From the NCBI GenBank assembly GCA_001599715.1, contig BCHU01000014.1:62001-126000 (forward strand): DNA of 64,000 nt, in the 5' to 3' direction. Below the pieces are notes generated by a model that was not told the DNA's origin, did no database searches, and worked only from the letters and a program-made list of their open reading frames with translations. Positions within the stretch are counted from its first letter, which is position 1. The number at the start of each line of letters is the position of its first letter. The position numbers were made by a program, and so were the translations under genes. Source of the DNA: Phaeotremella fagi. Lineage: Eukaryota; Basidiomycota; Tremellomycetes; Tremellales; Phaeotremellaceae. This document shows, in pieces, positions 33,277-45,125 of this stretch.

Positions 33277-35517
33277 ACATCCGTAAAAACGCTGTACCTG
33301 CTCCCACTCCACATCGATATCAACTTGTTGACATTGTCGGGATATTCCATTTCCCAGGATAGTCGGGTTCTCTGACCCTACACCCTTAGGGTGAAGAGAT
33401 TTAGCATCGTCAAAATCGATAATTCTGATTCCGGAGATGGGATGACTGAAATAGTGATCCGGTTTCATACTGTGATGAACGACACCATTGTAGTGTATCG
33501 CTTTATAAGCAGCAGAAATTTCGGATTTTCTAAGTCTGAAACGAATTAGAAGTGACTCAGTGCCTTGGATACTGACGGTGATCCACTCCTTCCCAAAGGT
33601 CGACCAACGTGTTCCAACACTGTCAACAAGATTTGTTCTTCGTCATATTTACCCCGCCACATTCCAAAGAAATTTGGAACTGCAACACCCTGTAGAGGAA
33701 TTAGTTGATTGACGTACAGACTAGCTTCGTTGAGTAGAAACGATTCAGCGTCGTTAAACGTGTTGACTCTCCCTCTTCCTCCAGGTTTGTAATCATGTCC
33801 ACTGACGCTGATTTTTACTACGGCGGATGAGATGAAATAAGGTTTTCCTTCAAGAAACGTTGGTTGGTCTGACCAGAAGGTCAGGATTTAATCCGTCTCA
33901 CTGAGATCGTCGAATGACTCGAGTTTCAGACCATTTACAATCTCGATTGTTGCCAAATAACAATCTGAGATTCTGCCATTTGATAGAAAATTCTTTAAAT
34001 GAATGATGTGTGTGGGTGTTGGTTCAGCCACTGATGAGTTTTCCACCTTTGTTGTATTTGTATCAACTCGAGCAAAAGTGTATCGATTCAGATTATCAGA
34101 GAGGGTCTGAGCTGAATGATTCCACTGTCCGCTCTGTTGCCTATTGATTTGGATTTGTGAGATAGGATTTCGTTTCTGTTCAAAAATCTTAGCCATATGT
34201 GGTCAATTTAAAAATACAGGAGACACTCACAAGATATTCAATATCCCAAGCTCCCTTTCGAACAGCGCACGTTGACTCATTAACAAAGTAACCAGGTAGG
34301 TTGACAGGATAGACTTCCTCCAGAGATAAAGCTAGAATGGCTGCTACTATTCCAAAAGGATCTTTCGAATCAGCAGTTACGGGTACCGTTTCTGATATTG
34401 TCATTTGATTGATGGATGTCAGACGAATAATCGCAAGTCTTGTGGATGTACATAGGATTATCGCTTTCCACTGCTTCAAGTGGAGTTGAACAAATATCTG
34501 ATACATCATCAGTATCTTCATGGTTTTTTTGGTGATGATGTATGGATAACTTACGTCTTCAAATAACGCTGGATTATTTACTTCACTCTTCCAGTCTACA
34601 CGGCTTCTTACTAAATCATTCATGTTCTCTTCCTTCTCGAAAATCAATCCAATGTTACTACCAATTAACCAAGAACCATTAATAGCTGGAATGTGAATGT
34701 TGTAGATGTCATTGTCATTGTCACCTGTCCAAGAAATCTCCTTTAATCCTCTTCTGAGTGAGATGACATTTTGGCGGTACATATTAACCATTCCAATAAC
34801 CTTTTGAAGAATCTCCCCACCGTTCAAAACGTTCTCATTCGGATTTAAGATGAATTTCTTCCAACCATCAAATAGAGATCTCAGTCTGAAAATGCTATTG
34901 TCGTCTTTGATTTGAAGTTTGCCACTATGTTCCTGAAGTGTCTGCCGTAATTGAGGTATACAGGTTGTATCCACAACCTTCGATATACCCATCTTCAGTA
35001 ATCTTACTAAAGATCCCTCCGCTCTATGAATCAATTTCTCGGGGAAAGCGGTAGGTAGTCCTAAATGAATCTTGAACATGCTCTCCTGATTCACAATAAC
35101 TGTCTTGTTCTTGAGTAGATGAAACAAGGACTTTTTGTCCAAAGTAGAACAACTTGAATTGCCAACGTCGATACCAGTTTCTGTGAAGCTGAAATGATTC
35201 TGATCCAACTAGTCGCATGAAATCAGAGAATGTTCTGAATACCAATCTCAGACTCACTTTCAACAGTACCTTGTGTATGATGCAAAACTTGACCTTGGTT
35301 CTGCCTTCTTCAACTACTTCATGACAATCACACGTCTCACTTTCAATCAATTCTACTATTTGAAGCAGACAGGGTTTGACCTATTGCATCAGTTTCGTCT
35401 GAGAATACTTGAATCCCTTACCATTTGCTTCTCAGGGATAGCGGTTACAAGTGCAACCGTCTGTTTAACATCATCGGTGGTGTGTGTTTCTGGACTTAAA
35501 TTTGCGTAATTCAGCAT
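33268..35517 (-). CDS. Kinase-fold protein, probable pseudokinase
   Basis: About seven exons join from the ATG at 35515-35517 (MLNYANLSPETHTTDDVKQT). The N-terminal half is a helical region (DQNHFSFTETGIDVGNSS ... MVNMYRQNVISLRRGLKE). The C-terminal half resembles a compact protein kinase domain. LSNGRISDCYLATIEI and YFISSAVVKISVSG fit the N-lobe, with VVK at the ATP-anchoring Lys position. ILLTVLEHVGRPL fits the hinge, VVHHSMKPDHYF the catalytic loop and IRIIDFDDAKSL the DFG region. The catalytic loop has Ser where kinases have Asp (HxD becomes HHS), while the metal-binding Asp is kept. This suggests a pseudokinase of the fungus-specific kinase-like type. The exact domain family is not recognised. 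Confidence 0.68.
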
Positions 35518-35876
35518 TATAATTGTTACTTGAAGTTGGAGAGAGTGCTGCTTGAATGTTTAGTACAAAAAGGCTGTTAGATGTGAGGTTCTCGTGTGTG
35601 TGTGCGTTTGAGAGAAGTGCACACAAGATGTCGTCAAGTTACATCTGTAAGCACTTAGGACTCGTTGTAGCGGATCATTTCAGTACAAGATACTGGGATG
35701 AGATCGTTCGACTCTCAAACACGACTCTAAGAGACCAGCACATTAATTTTCTCGAGTCAGGATCAAAGCCAAAAACATGAAAAATGCGAACCAGGATCAG
35801 AGAGAAACTCGTCCGACAATTTATTGCATGCAATATAATAACTATCACTTGGAGAATACATAACAGGATTGCATAA

Positions 35877-36365
35877 CTATCTACGCTTTGTACCAAGGCT
35901 ACTGAAAGCAGATTTAACCTTACTGAAGCTGTGAGGAAGAAGACTATTTAAACTACCAGATAAGCTACTTGGTTCTTTCCATTTGAGAACACCATAAAAA
36001 TTGTATTCACCACACATAGCATACCACAAATCCCCGTCTTTATTTGCCGAGCACAAAGTAATGTCTTGACATAAATTATCGGTACCGTTTAGAACGTCGA
36101 AATGGATGATTTTGTGGCGACTCCAGACACGGAATTCCCTCCCGTTCGAGAACGTCTTTGATAATGCTTTCGTTATACAGTCTTTTGATTCTTCAAACGG
36201 TTCAATACCAATGACCTCGTATTCGTGATCTCTTGGGAGGTGTGAAGCGCTTGAATAACCAGTGGGGGTGTGACCTTTAATCCAGAACTTACCCGTATGA
36301 TATTGAGAAACCTTTCTGGCTGAGGCTGTGTTGTCGTCTGATTGACTTGGGGAGCTTTTCTCCAT
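35877..36365 (-). CDS. Unrecognised protein, member of a small local paralogue group
   Basis: A 162-residue single-exon frame starts at MEKSSPSQSDDNTASARKVS. It has an aromatic/charged core (TGKFWIKGHTPTGYSSASHL, EYEVIGIEPFEESKDC, FRVWSRHKIIHFDVLNGTDN, LWYAMCGEYNFYGVLKWKEP) and a basic tail LPHSFSKVKSAFSSLGTKRR. The frame is open further upstream, but this ATG follows a typical leader. Its 3' end and downstream flank (35766-35895) closely resemble 36666-36800, showing descent from a duplicated unit. No signal peptide and no known domain. Confidence 0.65.
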   Translation of the reverse strand: MEKSSPSQSDDNTASARKVSQYHTGKFWIKGHTPTGYSSASHLPRDHEYEVIGIEPFEESKDCITKALSKTFSNGREFRVWSRHKIIHFDVLNGTDNLCQDITLCSANKDGDLWYAMCGEYNFYGVLKWKEPSSLSGSLNSLLPHSFSKVKSAFSSLGTKRR

Positions 36366-36796
36366 GATGAAAGTGTGTTGGCAGGTGGGTCTGGGTGATA
36401 TGAAGAAAGAGAAGAACATCAGAAATAATTCAACGCGAGGTCCGTTTTGTTTGAGCTTTCCAGCAAAGAAGGCCAGGAGCGTCATTCAGCTCCAAAAAAA
36501 AGAGCAACTCAAAGGAATTATGAACATTTTCATTGTCCGATCAGACATTGGCAGCATGTAACAGTTCATTTCAGACATTTTCCTGCTCCACAAGAAAGGC
36601 AAAATGGAGGCAATGCAACCAGACTGTAAGAGGGTAGTACGTTGTTTGCTCCAGTCAGAATCAACCCAAAAGACATAGAAAAATGCACTAGTTGAATCAG
36701 AAAGAGATTCGCACGACAAAGCTTTGTTACAATGAAACATCATTTTGTGAATAACAAAATTGCATAACTCTCTACGACTTGTAACAAAATGAACTA
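36366..36796. other. Duplicated 3' flank between two related units
   Basis: About 36666-36790 matches 35766-35880 in order, with shared blocks such as AAAAATGC, CAGA(A/G)AGAGA, ACGACAA and TTGCATAACT. The short frames here on either strand are not supported as genes. Confidence 0.5.
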
Positions 36797-37148
36797 CTAA
36801 ACAGATGGACTATCAGGTCTACTAACCATTATATACTCCTTCTCAAGAATTTTCTTATCAGAGACTGAAGAAGTAGCGGTATCAACAACTGATGAAGAGC
36901 TGGGGGCTGGAGTTTGATGTTTTATTGTACAAGGATATTGAAGTGATGGGTTTTTGAGGAGTGGAATAAATTATGAGCTCCATATCTGAACATTTGAACT
37001 CTGTAGAATCGACTTTATGTTGGTCTGACGCACACCAGATAATCGAATCACGGACGTATCGTACTTCGTTTGTTGGTCCATTTGTATGGCCGTTCGTCAG
37101 AGTTCCTTCAGATGATTGGGGATGAAGATTGGCGCTGTTGGTGGACAT
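36797..37148 (-). pseudogene. Decayed relative of the neighbouring unrecognised genes
   Basis: An ATG at 37146-37148 opens MSTNSANLHPQSSEGTLTNG and continues through EVRYVRDSIIWCASDQHKVD, STEFKCSDMELIIYST. The VRD...EFKC spacing matches the protein at 37567-37989. After about codon 75 the original frame ends, while another frame stays open to a TAG at 36797-36799. At nucleotide level this end aligns with the C-terminal codons of the gene at 35877 (ATCTG..TTTAGTAG, ACAAGTCGTAGA), with an early stop caused by a missing base. It is probably a non-functional chimera-like remnant, or it has an unrecognised intron. Confidence 0.45.
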
Positions 37149-37566
37149 TGTAGAGCTGAAATGATTTACGGTAATAGTGGCAAAAGTGGATGTTGTAAAT
37201 CTTGTGAGGAAATGGTTGTCAAATACTTTATTCTGGCCCTTCTATTCGATTCTATATCGAAGGCATCCAGATGATCAGATGTACAAGAATCCGATAGAAC
37301 AAAAGAGACCAACCTTTGATGACAACATTGATGAAATCGATTGTTCTGGAACAGTCAGAGAAGCAATCTGCCACTTTTAAAGAATGGGTGGGGAAAGTTG
37401 AAGCTGGCTTACTTTTCCTGTGAGGGCAGTCTAGTAACTGTCTACAGCACGTTATTATACATTGATACAAGATAGTACGGACACTATAAGGCATCCTTAC
37501 ACATGATTATCAACCAGAAACGGTGTGATCTGTTGATGCATTCTTAATGCCAGAATCTTCTTCTCC

Positions 37567-37989
37567 CTACAATTTCTCATCCTCAATTCTCTTCTGAGAC
37601 CAACTGAGTCTCCCCTTCAAAGTTCTACGACCACCACCAACGACCACATCCGATTTACTGCCTTTAGAGGTATTCCAAGACCGCCCAAGTTTCTCTAAAA
37701 CAACATTCTCACATACCGTACTTCCATCAAGTGGAGTGATGGAATAATGACTACAACCTTCATCAACAGCTTTACACTTTATACCACTCGATAGTAAACT
37801 CCACATTTCTTGAGTCATATCACTACAACGCCAGTCGTTGGTGATATAATAAGCATGTCCTGACGGTGTACATTTGAACTCCTTCGTTTCTGGGGCGATT
37901 GTGATGGGTTCTTTGAGCCGGAAATGAACATCACGAACGTGTCTCGATGGATCTGTTTTATCGCTAGCAACGGCGAAGATCTCTATCAT
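37567..37989 (-). CDS. Unrecognised protein, local paralogue group
   Basis: A 140-residue frame starts MIEIFAVASDKTDPSRHVRD. The core reads VHFRLKEPITIAPETKEFKC, GHAYYITNDWRCSDMTQEMW and CSHYSITPLDGSTVCENVVL. The tail is basic (KGSKSDVVVGGGRRTLKGRL). Four to six Cys residues could form bonds, but there is no signal peptide. It shares the VRD..EFKC layout with the remnant at 36797-37148 and overall size and basic tail with the gene at 35877. It may extend upstream by splicing; no convincing upstream exon was found. Confidence 0.55.
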   Translation of the reverse strand: MIEIFAVASDKTDPSRHVRDVHFRLKEPITIAPETKEFKCTPSGHAYYITNDWRCSDMTQEMWSLLSSGIKCKAVDEGCSHYSITPLDGSTVCENVVLEKLGRSWNTSKGSKSDVVVGGGRRTLKGRLSWSQKRIEDEKL

Positions 37990-38383
37990 CTATTTACTTG
38001 TATGTGGTGTTTTGCTTTATTGGTTGTTATTCCAAAAATGGGCTTATCTATCTGTTGCACTACCCTTCTAGTCAATTCCCCCTCGAAGGCGATTGTCAAC
38101 GTGAAAGGAAAGTCCAAAGAAGGCAGATTGACAGGTCAAGTGACGGCTGCAGTACTCTACAGTGTGCCACAATAACCCAAAGATGTTGAGATTGAACTAT
38201 CCATTTCGTCAGCTCACGTTGACATTGATAGTATTGGATAAATTTCGCTTTTAACCATGTTAATCTCTTGTGCTAGTCGAGCTAGGAACCGATATAGCTT
38301 TTAACGGTCAATTTATAACAAAAAAAAGAGTACTGTATGCATATGAAATTAATGATCTAGATGGAAAATACAAAGCCTCTGCT
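37990..38383. other. Intergenic region upstream of the paralogue group, downstream of GEA1
   Basis: Short frames on the plus strand are present without support. Nothing else was seen. Confidence 0.4.
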
Positions 38384-41300
38384 CTAACTCTCCGACAAAA
38401 TAACTTCATCCAAGAAACCAGGTAAAACTCGTTCGATCCGATCTGCCGATGCGTTCCATAAATTCTGTTGATCGACGGTTCGATCATCTTTGACTTCTTC
38501 ACCGTCTTTAATGCTTGGTGGTGGGATAAGTAGATTAGACGAGTTCATGACGAGAACGACGTTCTTTAACGATTCGCCTGCTTCGTTCTGTGACTCGTCT
38601 CAGCCATCGTTCTCAAAATCAGGTCAAGGACTCACCAATAAATCCCTTTCACCTTTCATGAATCTCTCCAATTTATCTAAAACCTTGATGAACAGATCCG
38701 CAACAGTTCGTTTATCCTCCACAAGTCTGACGACATATTGTAAGAAGATCTTACAGAGTAAAGTCGAAGCTTTCAATCTCGTTTCACCCAAAGAATTTTC
38801 TTTCGATTTCAGTAATTCCTCCATAACTGGGAATAAGACTTTATCAAAGATAGTTGGTAGAGTCGATTCGTCTCCCGAGAGGAGTTGGGGTGAGAGCAAT
38901 AATCTTTGGAGATAGGTTATAGCTCTTGATCGAATATCTCGATGGCCGTTCAGACATTGTTTACCGATTACCAGTAACGGTGGAAGCCAGAAAGCGTTCC
39001 ATGCTAAAAGACCAGTCAGTGGAAAGTACGTTCCACATTTCAAAGAAAACTCACCATCCTGGGTACTCTTCCCACTAGCTTCCATAAGTTGAGGAATAAC
39101 ATTTCGTAATTCATACAAACTGTCCAAAGCAGTTAAACCCCTTTCAACACTCGGTCCAAGACTCGAAACAACGGGACCATTTCGATTATGACTACGACCA
39201 GCAACAGCAGCACCAGCGGCCGTAGCGAATTCATCGAGTAAAGCGACAACTCCACTGTAGTTATCACCACTCAACCCGTGTGAACTGCTCGAAGCTAGTT
39301 TGGTGACAATCTCTAATGTCATTTTCGATGCTTCGGGATGAGCGACCGTTGCTCTGAACAACGCGATGATTAACCCCCATTCAGTTTGTGATCGAACTAG
39401 TTGCTTATCGGTCTCGAGGATTTTAGCAACTCCAGCCATTAGCTGTTCTGAAACTGCGTTGAGCACTGATGAAGGTAAACTTCGTAAGACGTCAAGAGCG
39501 ATGTAAAGTTGATCACGGAGTTCAGGGGTTTCAGAAACGATAAGTGAAAGTCGTAATAAGCCGACGACAGCTCTTTCGATCAGAAGAATGGAGTAGGATT
39601 GAGCGGACGAGAGAAGTGACGAGATGTATTCAAAGATTATCGGCCTATATCCTATTAGCTTTGTTGTTGGAGAACGTTTCGACTCACCAAGTCTCAGCAA
39701 TATGTTGTTTACTTCTACTAGCCAACGAAACCATCATTTCCAAATGGAAAACGCAAGCTGGATCATAAGGTAATTGACCGTCTCTACCAACAAGAACCGG
39801 TGAACTATCACCGTTAGAAACTTCAGTAGCTCTAGCCTGGATTCGAGCGGTAGTCCTCGCCTCAGCCAAAATACGAATAGCTTTCAAAGCAGAAAGCAAG
39901 GATTCTAATTCTAGGGATCTAAACGAGTCGATTAGTAAGGAAATATCCAAGTTAACACGGTCAACATACAGAATCTCTCCATAGAGTTCTTCAAGTTTAC
40001 AAGAGGATAAACAATCAACCGCCACCAAAGTATTTTCAACATCCTCCTCTGAACTTTCGACATTCAAAGCATCCGTCGAGCTACCATAAGGACTCAACAG
40101 GTAACTAGAGAGTGTACTCAACAAACCGCCTTCAGGTCTTCGTTCAGGTGCAGGAGAGGGTGAGATAGTTTTCATCGGGATTGTCGTTGTTCCAGCTAAG
40201 AAATCTTCCATTTGAAGCATTGGCGCAGGTAGCAAGGAATGTAGGAATAAGGTTTGGAACATTTCGAAAATCTGCAACCATCCTTCTCTTATGGCGTTAC
40301 CATTTCCGTTGGCTATGGTGAACAAGACGACGGTGGCTAGTTGCGATCGATAGGATGTACCGAATCGAATTGAAAGTGGCGATACCGTGACCGATTGATT
40401 CTCTTTTTCTACAACAGGATAAGTTGCACTGTGTGAGAGATCGTCCAAATCTTCCAATAATCCTGTTGCCGTGGATAAGGATAAAACGATGGAATCAAAC
40501 ACTTCGGGAAGTTTGAAAGCACCAGCAAGTGTCGCACATTGTCTGAAACCAGTGATCGAACGTTGAATAATATGTTCATCTTGTTCTGACATTGTGAAAG
40601 CATAAGCGATGGCTGAGATCAAAGGTCTCCAAGCGAGTTTGAACATTGATTCGTCAAAGTAAGAAGTGTTACAGTTGATCATAAGACCTATACATCAGTC
40701 GATGAATGCAAAGAATAGACTCACCAGCTGATCTTGATCTTTGCATCAAGCTCTTCCATGCATAATCGAATCCAGGTTGACCAACGTGTTCTTCAGGTAA
40801 AATGATCTCCTTCTTACGTAGTGAATCATGAATTGCAGCCTAAATTCCCATTCAATGAAAGCTCAACAAATTGGACTCCAAGACATACCAGATAATCAGG
40901 ATCGAAATCTTTACCATCGTTGACCCCTCGTAGATTCTTTCTATAGTCTTCAATAGTCATTCGACGTTTATTGACAGGATTATGCAGATCGGTATTAAGC
41001 ATGATGACAGAGTAAGCGAGTACGTAAACGGCATCTTGGGTAGCGACTTCGGCTATAGACTTGAATCAGTAAAACGATTTTATCAAAGTGAAACAGACCA
41101 ACGAGGTGCGAAAGAGAAGAAATGTTCCGCGAACGTCTCAGTGATTCTAGAAATTGGCTGAGCTTCACCAGGAAGACGGAAAGTTTCCAACAACTCCCTC
41201 ATCGCATCTGCGATAGTTCGCTAACCACGTCGTCAGTTCGGCCAACAATTAAATGGGACACAACTTACCCCTTTGAAATCGAAAAGTCCAATGAAAGCTT

Positions 41301-43667
41301 TCAACAGATCCGTTCTATCAGGTCCACTGATATATTCTCCAAGTAATTTCTTGTCTAGTCTGGTACTACCTCTCAAAAACTTCGCAAGAGCTTTGGTACG
41401 TTTTTCATCATCTGTACCAGCACCTTCGACGGAGTCTGCTGTTATCAAACCGTTTTTCTCGAGGAACGCTAAGCCGAGTTTAGGTTTCGTGTTGAAAAGA
41501 GCGGCTCCTTGGAGGAGGAGAGCTTTGAGAGCTTTTTGTGAAGTCAATGTGGATTGGGTGGGTGCGTTCTATGTCTAATCAGTGGTTGTTTCGTCAAACG
41601 TTCGTGACACTTACGGATGGCCATTCTTCGGCGCCCTGCAAATGAAGGTCAGTGTCGGCATCATAAAAGGAGGACAACCTTCTCGTACCTCTTCCAAGCG
41701 ATCCGCCATGCCACTAACGAACGACAAAAGGATCTCCAAAGACAACGACTGAATATTATCCAATCCATCAAACAATGCCGTCGACCCGTCAGTCTTAGGT
41801 GGACCAAGTGGGTAAATGCCCTGTACAAAATTAGTCATGACCCATGGACCCCAAACCCACCCTTGTCAAGAAAGCAATCAATCTCTCAAACATGTCCTCA
41901 TTCTCAGTTCCACAATCGTAATTGACCCAACAGTCAACCATGAAACTGGGTCTTATACCGATTTGAGTTAGGGTTTCCAACATGAGTTCTTTCGTTTCAT
42001 TTGGAACTGGTGGTAATAGATTGATAGGTCTTGGTGTTGAAGGTTGAATAGCAGGTGTCTCAGTTCCTTCAGGTAAAGTCACTCCTCCGTCTGAATTTGC
42101 TGTACCGCCAACTGGTGTACCGGGTCTAGAAGATTGAAGATGTAGTAAATGAGCTGGAAGTGGAAGTGGTGTAGGAGGTGTTAACCTGTCTATCAAGTAC
42201 GAGAGGAAAAGTTCTAATTGGAGTTTGAGATGTGGACCGAGGGTTGAAATTAAAGTCGAAGTCGTACGTAGAGATTGAGCTAGTAAGGTTGGGGAGTCCG
42301 AACGAATGAGCTAAGTGTTGATTAGGATTATGTAGGATTGGAGAAGACTGATACCCACCTGGAAGAGATATCTGCACCCTTCATCTCTAACACCTTCCCT
42401 CAGCTCTGGCCAGTCACCCAAGTGAGCACCACCAACTTCTAGTGCAGTGTTCAGACTAGCCAGAGCGCTTAATCGCATGGTATCCGTATGAGCTTGATCT
42501 GACGGATTCAATAAAGCTATCAAAACTCGTAAAAGTTCCAGTATGGTTGGTAGACCATAAGGAGTGAAAGGTGGGGGAGTGAGATCTAAAGAATCAGTAT
42601 AAGTCACCAAAGCTTTTAACTCACCCTCCACCGTTTCTTCCGATATTGACTGTTTCTTCTCAGCTCCGTCGTCTTCACCATTCAACGAGGATGGTGAAGC
42701 AGGTGTCTCAAGCCTAGCCGTTGAGTTTGAAGAAACGCTTTCTGGAGATTTAGGTTCAACAGTGTTGATAGCAGCTTTATCAGAATTCAACCCAGCACCA
42801 ACAGCTTCCAGTTGTTTCTGAACATCCTCGTATCGTAGAGTTCTCAATCTTCCAAAACAAGCTCTAACAATTGATTGAACACATGATTGAGCGGTGTTTC
42901 GTAATCCTTCACCTAATCTACCTCTGGCACCCATACCTAAACCAACTTCTAACAATTCACAAACAGACTCGTCACCCATTTGATCAAGCATTGAACCGTA
43001 ATCACCGGATTTGTTGATTGGATTTGAATTGACTAAAACTTCGATCACTTTTAATAGACGTAGTAAGACTAGTTCATCTTGTTGGGGTGAGGATGAAGGG
43101 AATCGACATTGGGACAACGATGATGTTAGATGGGCTAGGGCTACTTGGATCGGTGTTGAGGGTTGAGATGGGATGGTGAAATCTACTGGTGTAGATGGGA
43201 GATAGAGTGGGAGGATGTTTTGAATGAGAGAATGTAACGTCGTTAGCGATAACGAAGTGATCGGACCAGAGGTTAGAGGGGATTGAACAAGTGCCAAAAA
43301 GGGAGCCAAGATATCCAATGGAGGTAAAGAAGTAAGATCTAAAGAAGTTCCGAGTCAGCCCACAACAAATTATATGCAAGATCCAATCCAACCCACCCTT
43401 GACACCCTCCAAACTCCTCCTCAAAACGATGAATCCTGTCATCAAATCCCCCTCCTCATCTTTACTTTTACGACCACCAGAACTACTCAATGTACCCGCA
43501 CGATGTCTTCTATGTCTATTCAGATAAGGCTGGAGTGAATTGGAAGTACCACTATAGGAAGAAGTTGAAGATCCAGTGGCCCAACGTTGATTCCTTCTCA
43601 TTGAGGAGGTTACCGTTTGGATCTCTTGGAGGAGTTGGGTTATGGGGTTGAGATCTGTTGGTGACAT
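38384..43667 (-). CDS. GEA1: Golgi Arf guanine nucleotide exchange factor (GEA/GBF1 type)
   Basis: This large Sec7-domain protein activates Arf at the cis-Golgi for COPI coat recruitment. The start MSPTDLNPITQLLQEIQTVT leads into the DCB region. HUS-type segments follow (EVGGAHLGDWPELREGVRDE, CRYLFQVGISLLQ, FMVDCWVNYDCGTENEDMFE). The Sec7 domain has KPKLGLAFLEKNGLI, FRLPGEAQPISRITETFAEH with the glutamic finger in PGEAQ, and AVYVLAYSVIMLNTDLHNPV. The YS..M residues in that last block are the brefeldin A-sensitive pattern. HDS-type helices run through MLRLGESKRSPTTK and GHRDIRSRAITYLQRLLLSP to the C-terminus VLPGFLDEVILSES at 38384. About ten introns. It is unclear whether to name it GEA1 or GEA2; yeast has both. 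Confidence 0.92.
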
Positions 43668-44033
43668 TTTGGACGTGGGTTTTGGGGTTGTCACTGTCAC
43701 TGTTGCTATCGTCGTCGTCGCTGCCTCGACGCTGTCTAAATTGAAAGTGTATGTATAGAATTGAAATCTTGTATCGGGTCCTAGTATTCTAGATGGACGT
43801 GTCCGAGATACTGAAGTGAGCCTGACACAATAATGACAGCAAAGCAAAGCCACGTGTCACTACCTGATGAGCCTGAAATCAAAGACGCGCAAGCTGTAAT
43901 CCACCATCACCATCCTTCTTGAATTTCAACAACATCTTCCCACAATTCTACAAGAAATCAACTCAAGAATTCACTATCCAGAACTCAATCTCAGCACCCA
44001 CCATCTAACCCCCCACCCCAGATCCAACCAACA
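43668..44033. promoter_or_regulatory. Divergent promoter region, GEA1 and PRE1
   Basis: The 366 bp between the two start codons contain C/A-rich leader sequence for PRE1. No proteasome control element of the yeast GGTGGCAAA type was seen. Confidence 0.4.
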
Positions 44034-44870
44034 ATGGAGTGTTCATTCGGTATCACCGGTAAGTCCAAGTCCTCCCTCATGACTCAATACTTAACCAAAC
44101 CCTCCAGGTAAAGATTTCGTTCTCCTGGCATCAGACCAAACAGCCGGTCGAAGTATTATCAAAATGAAATCTGATGAGAACAAGATCAAAGCTCTTGGAC
44201 CCCACTTGGCAATGGCTTTCGGTGGTGAACCAGGTGATACGAATAATTTCGCAGATTACGTCGATAGGAATCTGAGATTATATCATATCAGGTAAGGTCA
44301 ACACTTCAACTGTATAACCCAGAAATCGTAGCTAACGCCAAACAAACTTTTAGAAACAACCACGCTCTCCTCCCACCATCCGCCTCCTCATGGATCAGAA
44401 GATCATTAGCAGATTCAATCCGTTCTCGTAAACCCTACGCCGTAAACCTCCTTTTAGCAGGTTACGACACGACCACCTCTAAACCCCATCTCTACTGGAT
44501 AGATTATCTAGGTACGAAAGCCGTAGTCCCTTACGCCGCACACGGTTTAGGTGTCTACGTTTCACTCAGTACGATGGATAAATATTGGTATGACGGGTTA
44601 GATAAACGTGAAGGTGTTGAGATTTTGAAGAAATGCGTTGCGGAGGCTAGTCATCGTATGTCCCCCCTTTGCTTTCTGGAATTTTAGAAGAGATACTGAA
44701 GATTGACTTTAGGATTGACTGTTAAATACGATTTCAATTGTATTCTTATAGATAAAGATGGGATCCATCATCTAGATCTCAATTCCGAAGATCCAATTAC
44801 GTTGTTGGAATCTCAAATTCCAAAAGAGGTCGTCCCACCAGCAGACGTTACCCCTGCTGTCGTTGCTTAG
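44034..44870 (+). CDS. PRE1: 20S proteasome subunit beta-4 (PRE1/PSMB2)
   Basis: This is a structural, non-catalytic beta subunit of the 20S proteasome core. The start MECSFGITGKDFVLLASDQT lacks a propeptide and catalytic Thr, as expected for beta-4. Further family blocks are LAMAFGGEPGDTNNFADYVD, SWIRRSLADSIRSRKPYAVN, LLLAGYD, LYWIDYLGTKAVVPYAAHGL and FNCILIDKDGIHHLDL. Five exons with canonical sites (first intron GTAAGTCC after codon 9). The C-terminal tail is slightly longer than yeast PRE1. Confidence 0.95.
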
Positions 44871-45125
44871 TGGAGACGAATGAGTTAATTGTGATAGAAG
44901 TTTATTGTAGTATAACCATGAAAGACATGAATTGGATTCATTGCTTTTTTGGCATTTTCATTTTATTCATTTCATAATTCATGAGTACCGGTATAATGAT
45001 ATAAAAGTGTTGACAAATCAACAGAGTAAGATTACGAGAAAGTTCCATTTCCAAAATATGTATATGAACATGGATATGCTTTAAGTCTATAGGAATCCAA
45101 TGATAGAGATGAACAGAGAATCCGA

